In this document: in pieces, positions 52,671-62,409 of the stretch
How the letters are laid out: each line of letters opens with the position of its first letter
How positions within the stretch are numbered: position 1 is the first letter of the stretch
Source of the DNA: Gracilimonas sediminicola
GTDB taxonomy: Bacteria > Bacteroidota > Rhodothermia > Balneolales > Balneolaceae
Direction of reading: 5' to 3'
Assembly (NCBI RefSeq): GCF_024320785.1
Contig: NZ_JANDBC010000003.1
Coordinates: 248,001 to 312,000, forward strand
DNA: 64,000 bases
Notes under the pieces: generated by a model
The model's input: only the letters and a program-made list of their open reading frames with translations
What the model was told of the DNA's origin: nothing
Database searches by the model: none
Position numbers and translations under genes: made by a program

Positions 52671-54611
52671 ATGGCGAACCAAACGTATCGATTATTCTTA
52701 AGTCTGTTTCTACTATGTGTTGTCCCCTCTTTGATATATGGACAATCAAAAAATGATAAAACCGTCGTTGGAAAAGTCGGTAATCAGGAAGTGACCTATG
52801 CTGAACTGAAAAAAAACTACAGCAGTGGTTCATCCGAAGAGCCAACACTGGACGATCTTGAAAGCTTCCTCCCTATCTACCTCGATTATAAAGCCAAATT
52901 ACTGGCTGCCAAAGATCAGGGATATTTCGAGGATTCAGCTTTGGTAGCTGAGCATGAGTCGTATGTGAAGCAGGCGGCCTATGCTTTCTGGCTGGAAAAT
53001 GAAATTAAGCCCGCTGCTTTTGATGAGTTCAAAAAACGGGCAGAAATGGAACTCAAAACTTACCACATCCTGGTTGCTGTAGGTCCTGATGCCCCTCAAC
53101 AGCAAGTTGACGAGGCGTTATCTAAACTGAAACAAGCCCGGCAAGAAATCACAGACGGAGTTCCTCTGGACGAAGTAAACGGAAAATATTCTACCGTTAG
53201 AGGCGGCCGCAGCATGGGTGGAGATATTCCCTGGATCTCAGTTGGCCGAACGGTTCAGGAGTTTGAAGATGTGGTCTATGGACTTGAAGTCGGTGAAATA
53301 TCAGAGCCCTTCAAAACTCAGTTCGGATACCATATTGTATTATTGCAGGATAAAAGAGAACGAACACCGGCCCGACTCGTTAACCATATTTTTGTTCGTG
53401 GAACCGGAGACTCAACCGCTTACGATAAGATCCATAACGCATATAATGCTTTGGAAGACGGACAGCCCTGGAACCTGGTGCTTAACCAGTTTACTGAAGA
53501 CGGTGCCTCCAAAAGAAGCAATGGACGAATCGGTTGGGTGAGTTACCGCCAGAATTTTGCTATGGATTTTGTTGAGGCTGTTGTCAGTCAGGACCCTTCA
53601 GAACCTTATTCTGAGCCGGTTAAAACCAACTACGGTTACCATATCTTTAAGATAGATTCAGTTGAAACTTATGCCTCAGAAGAAGAGCGAAACCAAGCTT
53701 TGATGGAGCAGCTGGGTGATACCCCCTACTTCGAAGAGAGTAACCAGTTTGTTGTGGAATTTCTCCAGAAGAAATTTGACGATCAAAAGCACTTTGAAGC
53801 CGAAGACTTGTACAAAGAATGGATCATGGCTTTTGACAGCTCTGAGATTTCCTCCCTTCCGGAGCAACCTGCAGGTCTCGGAGATGAAACGGTGTACACG
53901 TTCAACGGGGAAGATTACTCACTCGATGATTATCATGCATTCATTCAAAATACATATGGCGCCAGAACGGCCAATGCTTACAGAAGCAACCTGCTGAATG
54001 AATATACCTTGAAGGTTGTGGACAATAACATCATTGATCTGACTCTTGAAAAATATCCTAAGTTCAGTAAACAGTCGGAAAGCTATCTGAACGGATTGGT
54101 GGTTTATAACATCAATGAGGAAAATATATGGAGTCCTGCCACAGTAGATACCTCCCGCCTTCATTCAATCTATGAAGAGAACATTAGTAAATATCAGTAC
54201 CCGGAGCGGCCCTTCTACTATTTGATGACGGCCCGCCACGATTCAACCCTGATGAAAGCCAAAGACTTTGTCAATAATGGCGGTTCTCCCGACAGTGTGA
54301 AGGTTAGAATTGACAGAATCGGAGTTTCAGCAGATTCTACCACTAACTTCACACAGGAGCCTTTTGACCGGCTCAGTGAAATGGAGATCGACAGCTTTTC
54401 CGAAACCTTTGAGTACAACAAAATACGCGGGATATTTTGGCTCGAAGATCGCCTGCAGGCCCGGAACATGACTTTTGATGAAGCCTTCAATCGTATTCTG
54501 GCGGAATTCCAACCGCAGCGTGAAAAGGAATGGCTGCAACAACTGCGTGACAAATATAATGTGAAGGTTCACGTTAAAAAGCTTCGCAAAGCTTTCGATA
54601 AAGACGCATAA
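52671..54611 (+). CDS. Periplasmic PpiC-type peptidyl-prolyl isomerase
   Basis: The 646-residue protein has a signal peptide ending IYGQ and two parvulin-type PpiC domains in its N-terminal half: LKTYHILVAVGPDA with GGDIPWIS, and ARLVNHIFVRG with GRIGWVSY. Each is followed by a FGYHIV or YGYHIF strand. The long C-terminal region has further chaperone-like helices. It is the first of three PpiC/SurA-like genes, probably outer-membrane protein folding factors. The next gene is 3 bases downstream. Confidence 0.88.
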   Translation: MANQTYRLFLSLFLLCVVPSLIYGQSKNDKTVVGKVGNQEVTYAELKKNYSSGSSEEPTLDDLESFLPIYLDYKAKLLAAKDQGYFEDSALVAEHESYVKQAAYAFWLENEIKPAAFDEFKKRAEMELKTYHILVAVGPDAPQQQVDEALSKLKQARQEITDGVPLDEVNGKYSTVRGGRSMGGDIPWISVGRTVQEFEDVVYGLEVGEISEPFKTQFGYHIVLLQDKRERTPARLVNHIFVRGTGDSTAYDKIHNAYNALEDGQPWNLVLNQFTEDGASKRSNGRIGWVSYRQNFAMDFVEAVVSQDPSEPYSEPVKTNYGYHIFKIDSVETYASEEERNQALMEQLGDTPYFEESNQFVVEFLQKKFDDQKHFEAEDLYKEWIMAFDSSEISSLPEQPAGLGDETVYTFNGEDYSLDDYHAFIQNTYGARTANAYRSNLLNEYTLKVVDNNIIDLTLEKYPKFSKQSESYLNGLVVYNINEENIWSPATVDTSRLHSIYEENISKYQYPERPFYYLMTARHDSTLMKAKDFVNNGGSPDSVKVRIDRIGVSADSTTNFTQEPFDRLSEMEIDSFSETFEYNKIRGIFWLEDRLQARNMTFDEAFNRILAEFQPQREKEWLQQLRDKYNVKVHVKKLRKAFDKDA

Positions 54612-54614
54612 CAC

Positions 54615-55526
54615 ATGGTAAACATCCGCTCTATTTTTCTTTTTACTTCCCTTCTGCTGTTGGTATCGGCATGTAAGCAAGATACCGGCTCAGAGCCGGT
54701 TGTACTTGCAGAAGTTGGAACTCAGCAGCTTACCAAAGAAGCGGCAAAAGCGGAGATCCCTTCTCACATTTTTGAGTCGGATAGTATTTCGGCTTATCTG
54801 AATTACAGGGATGAGTGGGTCCGCCGACAGGTTATTTTACAAGAAGCTGAACGCCTGAATTTCACCCAGCGAAAGGGTGTGCAGGAGAAGTTGCAGCGTA
54901 TTCGGGAAGAGTACATTCTCCAGGCTGTTCAGGATTACATCATTACCGAGTTTGAAGGTGATACAGATGTAAGCGAACAGGAAGCTCGAAACTACTATCA
55001 GCAGAACAAAGATAAGTTCACCCTTGATGAACGTTATGTGCGTTACCGGCACCTTATAGCCCGCAGTAATTCGGATGCCGAACGGGCCAAGCGAGATCTT
55101 ATGCGAGGTATTGAGTGGGAAACAGTGGCCCAGGAATATTCAAAATATCCCGATCTTAAAATAAGGGAATCGGAACGCTTCTGGCCTATTTCCATTGCCG
55201 GCGGCGATATCTCTATGCTGAACCGGTATTTGAATATCATCGGCCCTTCTGAAATCTCTCCCACGTACCGTTCGGGCAATGAATATCACTTTGTTCAGTT
55301 ATTGGATGAGCGGCCGCAAGGAGATCACCCGGACTTGGACTGGCTGATCGGCCAAATTGAAGAATGGCTGACCCTGGAAAAGCGTAAAAGAGCATTCAAC
55401 ACATACGTAAAGAATCTTTATCTTCAGGGGCAGGCTAATAATGAAATTAAAATTCACAACGTTATAAACGAAACGAATACAGCAGTGGACGACTCTACTG
55501 TTTCACTGAACCAAATTAATCAATGA
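54615..55526 (+). CDS. SurA/PpiC-like lipoprotein folding factor
   Basis: The 303-residue protein has a lipoprotein signal ending LLLLVSAC (Cys20). It then has a SurA-like N-terminal helical region (EWVRRQVILQEAERLNF) and a diverged parvulin-like domain. The parvulin-like part (RYRHLIARSNSDAERAKRDL) seems to lack the full catalytic pattern, so it may act as a chaperone only. It sits between the two larger PPIases: 3 bases after the first, and overlapping the third by 4 bases. Confidence 0.75.
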   Translation: MVNIRSIFLFTSLLLLVSACKQDTGSEPVVLAEVGTQQLTKEAAKAEIPSHIFESDSISAYLNYRDEWVRRQVILQEAERLNFTQRKGVQEKLQRIREEYILQAVQDYIITEFEGDTDVSEQEARNYYQQNKDKFTLDERYVRYRHLIARSNSDAERAKRDLMRGIEWETVAQEYSKYPDLKIRESERFWPISIAGGDISMLNRYLNIIGPSEISPTYRSGNEYHFVQLLDERPQGDHPDLDWLIGQIEEWLTLEKRKRAFNTYVKNLYLQGQANNEIKIHNVINETNTAVDDSTVSLNQINQ

Positions 55527-56890
55527 AGAATAAATACGTTTTTTTACCCCTCCTTTTTCTATCTCAAATTCTCACACTTAATACTCAGGCTCAACAGCAA
55601 CAATTAGCTGACCAGATTGTAGCTCACGTTAACGACAATATCATTTTAAAATCTGAAATTGACCAAAGCGTAGCTGATTATATGCGTCAGGCACAGGTTC
55701 AAGGCCAGCAGGTTCAGTTCAGTGAAGGACTTTGGTTCGACTTTCTTGAATCTGCCATAGATAATTACCTGCTGCTGGAAAAAGCCCAGATTGACTCCAT
55801 TACTGTTTCTGATGAGGAAGTTGAACTAAGAATGGACCAGCGTATTCAGCAGTTGATCCGGCAGGCCGGTAGTGAGCAAGCACTTGAACAGGCTTTTGGG
55901 AAATCTTTGCTACAACTCCGGGCCGATTTCCGCTCAGATTTCCGCGAGCAGATGATTGCCAGCAAAGTTCAACAACAGAAAATGCAGTCCATTACGATCA
56001 CCCGGCCTGAGGTGAATGAGTTTTTTGAAAGCATACCTACGGATTCCCTTCCTACCATTCCCGAACAAGTTGCATTATCACAGATCGTGATCATCCCACC
56101 TGCCAGAGGTGATGCCGAACAACGGGCCTTTGAATTTGCCCAGCAGCTTCGTGACTCTATTGTAACGCATGGGAAATCGATTGAGGAATTAGCCCGCCGG
56201 CACAGCGATGATCAGGGTTCAGGCAGCAGAGGTGGTTTGCTACCTTTAATGGGACTTGATGAATTGGTTTCGGAATACTCGGCTGCGGCCTCTGCTCTTA
56301 AACCGGGCGGAATCTCCAAAGTGGTGGAAACTCAATTTGGTTATCACGTGATCCGGCTAAACCGCAGGGTTGGCGACCAGATTGAAACCAATCACATTCT
56401 AATTTCAGTCGATTCTGAAGAACTGGATGAAGACTATGCGATTGAGCGACTGAATGCTATCCGCGACAGTATCATGTCTAATCCTGATGTGAAATTCGCA
56501 GATGTGGCTCGCAAGCTGAGTGAAGATCCATCAACTTCGAATCTTGGTGGTAAAATATTTGATCCACAAAGCGGTGAACGGCTTATCCCCCTCAACCGTT
56601 TGGATCCTGCAATGTACAGAGTTGTATTGCTGATGGACGAAGAAGGATATATCTCTGAGCCAAAGTCTTTTAATCTGCAAAGTCAGAATAAAAAGGCTTA
56701 TCGAATTGTGCGATTAGACCGCCAGATTCCCGAGCATATTGCGAATCTGAAGCAAGATTATGAGCGCATTAAAAGTATCGCCTTACAGCAGAAACAGTAT
56801 CGCATCATGCAAAAATGGATGCAGGAATTACGGGATGATATTTACGTAGAGTATAAAATCGACGTACCGGAAATGGAGAATAGTTTATGA
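55523..56890 (+). CDS. SurA-type periplasmic chaperone/PPIase
   Basis: The 455-residue protein follows the SurA layout: a signal peptide ending NTQAQ, an N-terminal chaperone region (ADQIVAHVNDNIILKSEID), two parvulin domains (the first with GGLLPLMGLDELV and FGYHVIRL) and a C-terminal helix. It helps beta-barrel precursors reach the BAM complex. It is third in a series of three folding genes and overlaps the moxR gene by 4 bases. Confidence 0.9.
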   Translation: MKNKYVFLPLLFLSQILTLNTQAQQQQLADQIVAHVNDNIILKSEIDQSVADYMRQAQVQGQQVQFSEGLWFDFLESAIDNYLLLEKAQIDSITVSDEEVELRMDQRIQQLIRQAGSEQALEQAFGKSLLQLRADFRSDFREQMIASKVQQQKMQSITITRPEVNEFFESIPTDSLPTIPEQVALSQIVIIPPARGDAEQRAFEFAQQLRDSIVTHGKSIEELARRHSDDQGSGSRGGLLPLMGLDELVSEYSAAASALKPGGISKVVETQFGYHVIRLNRRVGDQIETNHILISVDSEELDEDYAIERLNAIRDSIMSNPDVKFADVARKLSEDPSTSNLGGKIFDPQSGERLIPLNRLDPAMYRVVLLMDEEGYISEPKSFNLQSQNKKAYRIVRLDRQIPEHIANLKQDYERIKSIALQQKQYRIMQKWMQELRDDIYVEYKIDVPEMENSL

Positions 56891-57879
56891 GCACCGATGT
56901 AAAAGATCCGGTTAAGTTAGCGGATGAATTCCATGCGGTTTTTCATCAGATAAAGAAGGAAATACACAAGGCTGTTATTGGTCAGGAAGATATTATTGAT
57001 CTTCTTTTAATCAGCCTTTTTTCAAGAGGTCATTGTGTACTTATTGGTGTTCCGGGATTGGCTAAAACATTGCTTATCAGGACTTTAGCAGAATCACTAA
57101 ATCTTTCCTTCAACCGAATTCAGTTTACCCCGGATCTTATGCCCGGTGATATAACCGGTACCGAAGTAATCGAGGAGAATAAGGACTCAGGCCGTAAGGA
57201 GTTTACCTTCATTAAAGGACCTGTGTTTGCCAATATTGTACTGGCTGACGAGATCAACCGGACCCCTCCTAAAACCCAAGCTGCCTTACTTGAGGGGATG
57301 CAGGAATACCACGTTACCACCGGTGGTAAAACCTATGATTTGGATACGCCTTTCTTCGTATTGGCCACCCAAAACCCGATTGAGCAGGAAGGAACCTACC
57401 CTCTTCCCGAAGCACAGCTCGACCGTTTTATGTTCAATATCTGGGTTGATTATCCTTCTCTCGAAGAGGAAAAAGAAATTGTAAGCAAAACGACGGCATA
57501 CCAGGATATCAACATAGAAGCGCTGGTTACCAAAGAGAAGATCAAGGAACTTCAGGCGTTGGTGCGTGAAGTTCCTGTACCGGACAACGTGCTTGATTAT
57601 GCGGTGGAATTGGTATCTAAAACCCGCCCCGGTACCGATATGGCGCCTGATTTTGTAAATAAGTACATGAGCTGGGGTGCCGGTCCGCGAGCCTCTCAGT
57701 TCCTGATTTTAGGCGGCAAAGCAAGAGCGCTGTCACAAGGCCGCTATCATGTTACCGAAGATGATATCAAGACGCTGGCCATTCCCGTTTTACGACATCG
57801 CATAGTAAATAATTATGCTGCTGAAGCCGAAGGTTACACGACCGTTAAGCTGATTGAAATGCTTAAAGAGGAATCCTGA
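56887..57879 (+). CDS. MoxR-family AAA+ ATPase
   Basis: The 330-residue protein has Walker A GVPGLAKT, Walker B ILADEINR and the MoxR signature RTPPKTQAALLEGMQE; a C-terminal ARHRI-like segment LRHRIVNNY is present. MoxR proteins act as chaperones that activate VWA-containing partner proteins. The next gene encodes a VWA protein 21 bases downstream, a usual pairing. It overlaps the SurA-like gene by 4 bases. Confidence 0.93.
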   Translation: MSTDVKDPVKLADEFHAVFHQIKKEIHKAVIGQEDIIDLLLISLFSRGHCVLIGVPGLAKTLLIRTLAESLNLSFNRIQFTPDLMPGDITGTEVIEENKDSGRKEFTFIKGPVFANIVLADEINRTPPKTQAALLEGMQEYHVTTGGKTYDLDTPFFVLATQNPIEQEGTYPLPEAQLDRFMFNIWVDYPSLEEEKEIVSKTTAYQDINIEALVTKEKIKELQALVREVPVPDNVLDYAVELVSKTRPGTDMAPDFVNKYMSWGAGPRASQFLILGGKARALSQGRYHVTEDDIKTLAIPVLRHRIVNNYAAEAEGYTTVKLIEMLKEES

Positions 57880-57900
57880 ACATCATAATGAGGGATTAAT

Positions 57901-59997
57901 GTGGACTTTCAGGGTTTCCAACATATACTTCCACCGGCTGTAATTATACTTCTTTCCATTGCCTTGGTGGTTCTTGCATGGGCTTCTTACCGAAAGTTCA
58001 GTAGTATTCCTTCCATCGGGCGTTGGGCGCTCATCTGCCTGAGAGGTTCTGCCCTGCTTATTGTTCTGTTGCTGTTGCTTAACCCCTATTTCTACTCTTC
58101 CCGGCAGGTTGATGTAAAACCATCCATTGCTGTATTTTTGGATAATTCGGAAAGCATAGGGATTACCAAAGGGGAATACGAAGGGCTCAGTTCCTATGAT
58201 CAGCTCCTGAATACTCTTAATTTTGACGCCATTCCTGATGTAGAGTTTAGATTCTTTGCGATCGGAGATCAGGTTTCTGAATTTGATCCCGATTCGCTGA
58301 ACGCTTCCAAAACCCAAACCAATCTTGCTGAGCCCATAAAGTCTATCCTCGAAATGGAAGAGCAGGTTCAGGCCGCACTTATTATTTCTGATGGGATTAT
58401 TACTTTTGGCCGGAATCCGTCCATAAATGCAGCCAATTCCTCTATCCCCCTCTACACTATTGCGGTTGGTGATACTTCGAGCGTTCGGGATGTCTCGATT
58501 TCCAATGTCCTTACCAATACCACCGGATATACGAACACCAATCATATCATTGAAGCAGAAATCTCACAGTCCGGTTTTGCTAATAACACGCTTATTGTTT
58601 CCCTCTTGTCGGGTGATGAAGTGCTGAATGAGCAGCAGGTTAGCTTTGATACCGACAATCAGGTAAAACAGGTTCAGTTTGAGCTGGAACTCACCGAAGA
58701 AGGTCTTAAGCAGTATGAAATCAGCGCCACCCCTTTGCCTGATGAATGGACGGAATCAAATAACTCCCGTTTGTTCACTATCGATGTTTTGGACAGCAAA
58801 GTGAAGATTTTGCATGCTGCTTTTCAAATCCATCCCGATGTAAAAGCCATTCGGTCTGTCATCAACGAAGATGAAAACAATGATTTATTAACTCTTACCT
58901 GGCTTGGTGGCAATCGATACGTAGAGGATATGCCTGAAGAGGATGAGTTTAACCTGATCATCGTGCATGGAACCCCTCCTTCAGGACTTAATCTTTCTTT
59001 TCTGAATACGATTACTGATACTCCGACCATTTTCTTTGAACTGAACAGCCGGTCAGATCTCGGATACGAGGACATTGAAACTCTCAGGCTTTTAGATCCT
59101 CAAAATAACCGGGTTGCCCAGGTTCGGTTAAATCAGATATTAGATCAGGATGAACAACCTATTTTAGAACTGCCGGAGATCAATTTAAACGATACCCCTT
59201 CTCTTTATTCTGTTTTAAGAAGTGAAACTTCTGACCTGCAAAGCACGGCATTATATTCTATCAATTTTGATGGTATTAACACAGAGTCACCTGCTATTGC
59301 AGTTTTAGAACAAGGTAATATCCGTCGGTCTCACGTACTTCCGTGGGGATGGTATAAATGGATTCAAAGTACCAATTCAATGGAGCGGGAATATGCATCT
59401 ACACTTATTGCGAACCTGGTATCATGGACATCCAGTGATCCCGATAACAGAAAGCTTCGCATAGCTCCCGCCAAAAAGACCTTCAGTACGGCTGAAGCTC
59501 CTGTAATTAACGCAAGCCTCAGAAATGAAAGAGGTGACCCCGAAGCGGAAGGTATTATCGAAGTCCAGTTGAATTCAGAAGCCGGAACCGCCCGATCTTT
59601 TAATATGGAAAGCCTTGGAAATGGAAATTACAGCCTTACCCTGCCCCGGCTTTCAGAAGGATTATACAGTTATCAGGCAACGGCCCGAAAAGGTGAGCGG
59701 GAAATTGAGTCTCAATCCGGTGAGTTCCTTGTTTCAAATTCGAGCTCAGAGCTTACCAATACCCTTCGTGATGATGCATTATTGAAAACCATTGCAGCCA
59801 ATTCAGGCGGTCGCTTTTTCACATATAAGGAAGCTTCAGCGGTGTGGGACAGCCTTCGTGCGGCTAATGTTCTGCAAACCCGAACACAAACGGTTGAAAA
59901 TTATACCTTCCCCGTGCGTTCCTTTTACTGGTTTGCCATTGTTTTACTGCTGTTAGGTAGCGAGTGGCTGCTTAGAAAGTACTATTCGCTTCCTTAG
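57901..59997 (+). CDS. VWA-domain membrane protein
   Basis: The 698-residue protein has two N-terminal membrane helices (ILLSIALVVLAWAS and SALLIVLLLLLNPYF), then a VWA domain with the MIDAS motif LDNSES and LIISDG. Long beta-rich modules and a final membrane helix (FYWFAIVLLLLGSEWLL) complete it. Its partner MoxR lies upstream. It may be a membrane protein of a MoxR-VWA folding or activation system. The start is a GTG at 57901 behind GAGGG. It overlaps the convergent histidine-phosphatase gene by 4 bases. Confidence 0.86.
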   Translation: MDFQGFQHILPPAVIILLSIALVVLAWASYRKFSSIPSIGRWALICLRGSALLIVLLLLLNPYFYSSRQVDVKPSIAVFLDNSESIGITKGEYEGLSSYDQLLNTLNFDAIPDVEFRFFAIGDQVSEFDPDSLNASKTQTNLAEPIKSILEMEEQVQAALIISDGIITFGRNPSINAANSSIPLYTIAVGDTSSVRDVSISNVLTNTTGYTNTNHIIEAEISQSGFANNTLIVSLLSGDEVLNEQQVSFDTDNQVKQVQFELELTEEGLKQYEISATPLPDEWTESNNSRLFTIDVLDSKVKILHAAFQIHPDVKAIRSVINEDENNDLLTLTWLGGNRYVEDMPEEDEFNLIIVHGTPPSGLNLSFLNTITDTPTIFFELNSRSDLGYEDIETLRLLDPQNNRVAQVRLNQILDQDEQPILELPEINLNDTPSLYSVLRSETSDLQSTALYSINFDGINTESPAIAVLEQGNIRRSHVLPWGWYKWIQSTNSMEREYASTLIANLVSWTSSDPDNRKLRIAPAKKTFSTAEAPVINASLRNERGDPEAEGIIEVQLNSEAGTARSFNMESLGNGNYSLTLPRLSEGLYSYQATARKGEREIESQSGEFLVSNSSSELTNTLRDDALLKTIAANSGGRFFTYKEASAVWDSLRAANVLQTRTQTVENYTFPVRSFYWFAIVLLLLGSEWLLRKYYSLP

Positions 59998-60509
59998 TAG
60001 GATATTCTCTCTACAACGGGGTCTTCCCCATCCGCAATAGTTACGATAAAAATATCTCCGTAGGCTTTTTCATCAAGCTGCTCGAACCGTTGTTCGCCTA
60101 TCGATAAGTTTACTAATAAAGGCGTAGTGTTCGAATGGCCTACAATCAAAGCAGTACTCCCTTTGTAAGTGTCGATGATTGACTGAACAAGTGCCTTTGG
60201 ATCATCTAAACCATATTCCTGAATATCCAGGCCCAAACTGTCTGCGATGGGAGAAGCCGTCTCTTTGGTTCTATAGTACGGAGTACTGTAAACGGCTGAG
60301 ACATTATGTTCTTTAAGTAAGATGTCTGCAAGTCGCACCGCTCTTGCTTTTCCCTCTTCACTTAAATGGGGATTACGTGTTCCATCGTCCATTTTCTCTG
60401 CATGGCGGACGAAAATAAGGGTGGTTTCTGTGGCCAGGTTCTCTCCAGATTGAGCAAAAACGTTTAATGTAATCAGTAAAATGCCGGCTATAAGGAGGAG
60501 CTTTTTCAT
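59994..60509 (-). CDS. Exported histidine phosphatase family protein
   Basis: The 171-residue protein has a signal peptide (LLLIAGILLITLNVFAQ) and the histidine phosphatase motif IFVRHAEKMDDG with the phosphorylated His, and LIVGHSNTTPLL with the second His. The family includes SixA and phytase-type enzymes; the signal implies a periplasmic place. It is convergent with the VWA gene. The terminator at 60577-60608 lies just beyond its start. Confidence 0.88.
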   Translation of the reverse strand: MKKLLLIAGILLITLNVFAQSGENLATETTLIFVRHAEKMDDGTRNPHLSEEGKARAVRLADILLKEHNVSAVYSTPYYRTKETASPIADSLGLDIQEYGLDDPKALVQSIIDTYKGSTALIVGHSNTTPLLVNLSIGEQRFEQLDEKAYGDIFIVTIADGEDPVVERISY

Positions 60510-60576
60510 CAGGTCAGTTAGGTTAAAAGTTGAGTTAACCTACGGAAGTCTTTTTAATTATGTTTCTACAGAACAT

Positions 60577-60608
60577 AAAAAAGGCCGACCTCCCGGCCGA
60601 CCTTTTTT
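60577..60608. terminator. Hairpin terminator between divergent neighbours
   Basis: AAAAAAGGCCG, loop ACCTCC and CGGCC followed by GACCTTTTTT give a stem with A- and T-runs at both ends. It lies downstream of the minus-strand gene 60632-61858 and is likely its terminator. Confidence 0.7.
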
Positions 60609-60631
60609 GACAGTTAGTAATATTTGGGGTA

Positions 60632-61858
60632 TTACTTTCTTGCTAATACAATGATAAGACCTACGATGGTTAACAGGCTCAATCCAAATAAAATTGGAAT
60701 GAGAAACGACTTGGGCTTGGCTTCATCTCTCCAGGTCATAATTTCCGTATCAATGGTTGAAATCTGATTCATGGTGAGTACTTCACCTTCCTGAACAAAT
60801 TTGCCCCAGTCTTTTTTGATTTTACCATTCCAGAAGTCATAAAAAGCCTGGAAGTCAGCGTAGTTTTCATCTGTAATTACTTTCTCGCGACTGGCATCGG
60901 TGGCCTTGCTTACGAATTGCTCAATAGACTTATAGAAGCTCTCATTGCTATCAAAAGCACCGAGGTCTACATTATTCTTCTCCAGATAGCTATCCATGGA
61001 AGCCCACATGTTTTTAGATGCACTTGCTTTCCAATCGCCCAGCTTATCCTCTATGTTGTTTTCCCATTGGCTGGCTTTGTTACCGGCATAAATGCGGGTC
61101 AGGTCATCACCTATTTGGTTCCATACCTCTGAAAAGCGATTCTGAACCACGTACATTCTCAGATAGTCTTCGGTTTGCAGGGCGCCGTTATCAGCTTTCA
61201 GAATCTGAATATTTTCTTCTATTACAGATTCGATAACATGTAGTGGATTATCTTCTTCCTGTAAAGCTCTCGGACCATTTTCTTCGGTGAATTCAGCCAG
61301 TGCTTTACCCTGCATGTCTTTGTATGTAATGAACAGAGAATCGATCATATTGAGTACGAATTCATCCCGCTCCTCCATACTTTTGCGATAACGCTCAACA
61401 AGTTGGGAAAGATCACTTTCACTCTCTTCAGAAGCCAGGATTGCGTTTCTGAGGGAATCGGTCCGCTCATTTAAATTGGCAATCTCTGATTTGTAGGTAG
61501 ATAACTCATTGGAAAGCTGCGTAAGCTTCTCGTTTTGATTTTCAATAATCAAAAGCTTGTGTTCTGCTGCACGGGCTCTTTGCTTAAGCTCTTCAATCGT
61601 GCTTTCATACGTTTCCGGGTAAAGAGCGTTATCTAACAGTTGCTCGTGGTCTTCGTTGTAGTAAGCGAAGTCTTTAATCTCGCTGCGTAAACTGTCAATC
61701 TCCTTCACTGTCATTGCTTCCGTTATGGAAGACTTCAGTTCAGCATATCTTTCTTCAAAGTTGTTTTTAACCTGGTAGTCTGATGTCTGTGCTGATATGG
61801 AAACACTTCCTACAGCAAGCGCAATCAATACTAAAGTAGCTGTATAAAACCGTCTCAT
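60632..61858 (-). CDS. Coiled-coil membrane protein of unknown function
   Basis: The 408-residue protein has a signal sequence ending VSISAQ, a long coiled-coil (about residues 90-150, ELKQRARAAEHKLLIIENQ) and a C-terminal membrane helix (FLIPILFGLSLLTIVGLIIVL). So it faces the periplasm with both ends near the membrane, or spans it. No family is recognised. It overlaps the upstream lipoprotein gene by 4 bases, so both are co-translated and may form a complex. Confidence 0.65.
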   Translation of the reverse strand: MRRFYTATLVLIALAVGSVSISAQTSDYQVKNNFEERYAELKSSITEAMTVKEIDSLRSEIKDFAYYNEDHEQLLDNALYPETYESTIEELKQRARAAEHKLLIIENQNEKLTQLSNELSTYKSEIANLNERTDSLRNAILASEESESDLSQLVERYRKSMEERDEFVLNMIDSLFITYKDMQGKALAEFTEENGPRALQEEDNPLHVIESVIEENIQILKADNGALQTEDYLRMYVVQNRFSEVWNQIGDDLTRIYAGNKASQWENNIEDKLGDWKASASKNMWASMDSYLEKNNVDLGAFDSNESFYKSIEQFVSKATDASREKVITDENYADFQAFYDFWNGKIKKDWGKFVQEGEVLTMNQISTIDTEIMTWRDEAKPKSFLIPILFGLSLLTIVGLIIVLARK

Positions 61859-62343
61859 GATTGTTCCTCCTCTTTATCGTTCTTTTTAATGCCATTCTCA
61901 TTTAAGCTTACAATCTCATTGGTTTCAATTTTTACCAACTGAACAACGCCATCTCTCATATTGAAAGCCGGTTCAGAGATTCTTTCTTCTGAAACCTTAA
62001 TTTTTTTCTTCAGCTTTAGCGATCCGTTCCCGGGTTCCATCACATATACATTCTTAAACTGATTAGCGGTGATGAAGTAAAAGCCTTCCGCATTTCTGAT
62101 CAGGCGGACTTCCTTTATTTGATGGGTACTGTCATTCTCTCCAAACTCTTTTTTATGGAATGGAGCCACATTAAAGGTAATGCCATGACGGACGTCAGTT
62201 ACCGTTCCATCTTCATCCGGGGTCAGTACGGATTCGATTTGGTGGGCATAGTTCACATTTTCGACCACAAACGTCTTGCAGGCTGTGCCTAACATCACGA
62301 TTGAAGCCAACAAAATAATCGGAATAAGTTTTTGGGGTCTCAT
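61855..62343 (-). CDS. Small lipoprotein paired with the coiled-coil protein
   Basis: From the ATG at 62343 the protein has 162 residues with a lipobox VMLGTAC (Cys22) and a mostly beta mature region (VTDVRHGITFNVAPFH, FYFITANQFKNVYVME). No family is recognised. The upstream in-frame ATG at 62379 would break the signal; 62343 has GAGGA 8 bases before. It overlaps the coiled-coil gene by 4 bases. Confidence 0.65.
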   Translation of the reverse strand: MRPQKLIPIILLASIVMLGTACKTFVVENVNYAHQIESVLTPDEDGTVTDVRHGITFNVAPFHKKEFGENDSTHQIKEVRLIRNAEGFYFITANQFKNVYVMEPGNGSLKLKKKIKVSEERISEPAFNMRDGVVQLVKIETNEIVSLNENGIKKNDKEEEQS

Positions 62344-62409
62344 TTTCGTGTCCTCAATTACTATTAGTTGTTCAAGCAATTGTAGTCACGAAATCGAATA
62401 TTGTTCCGG

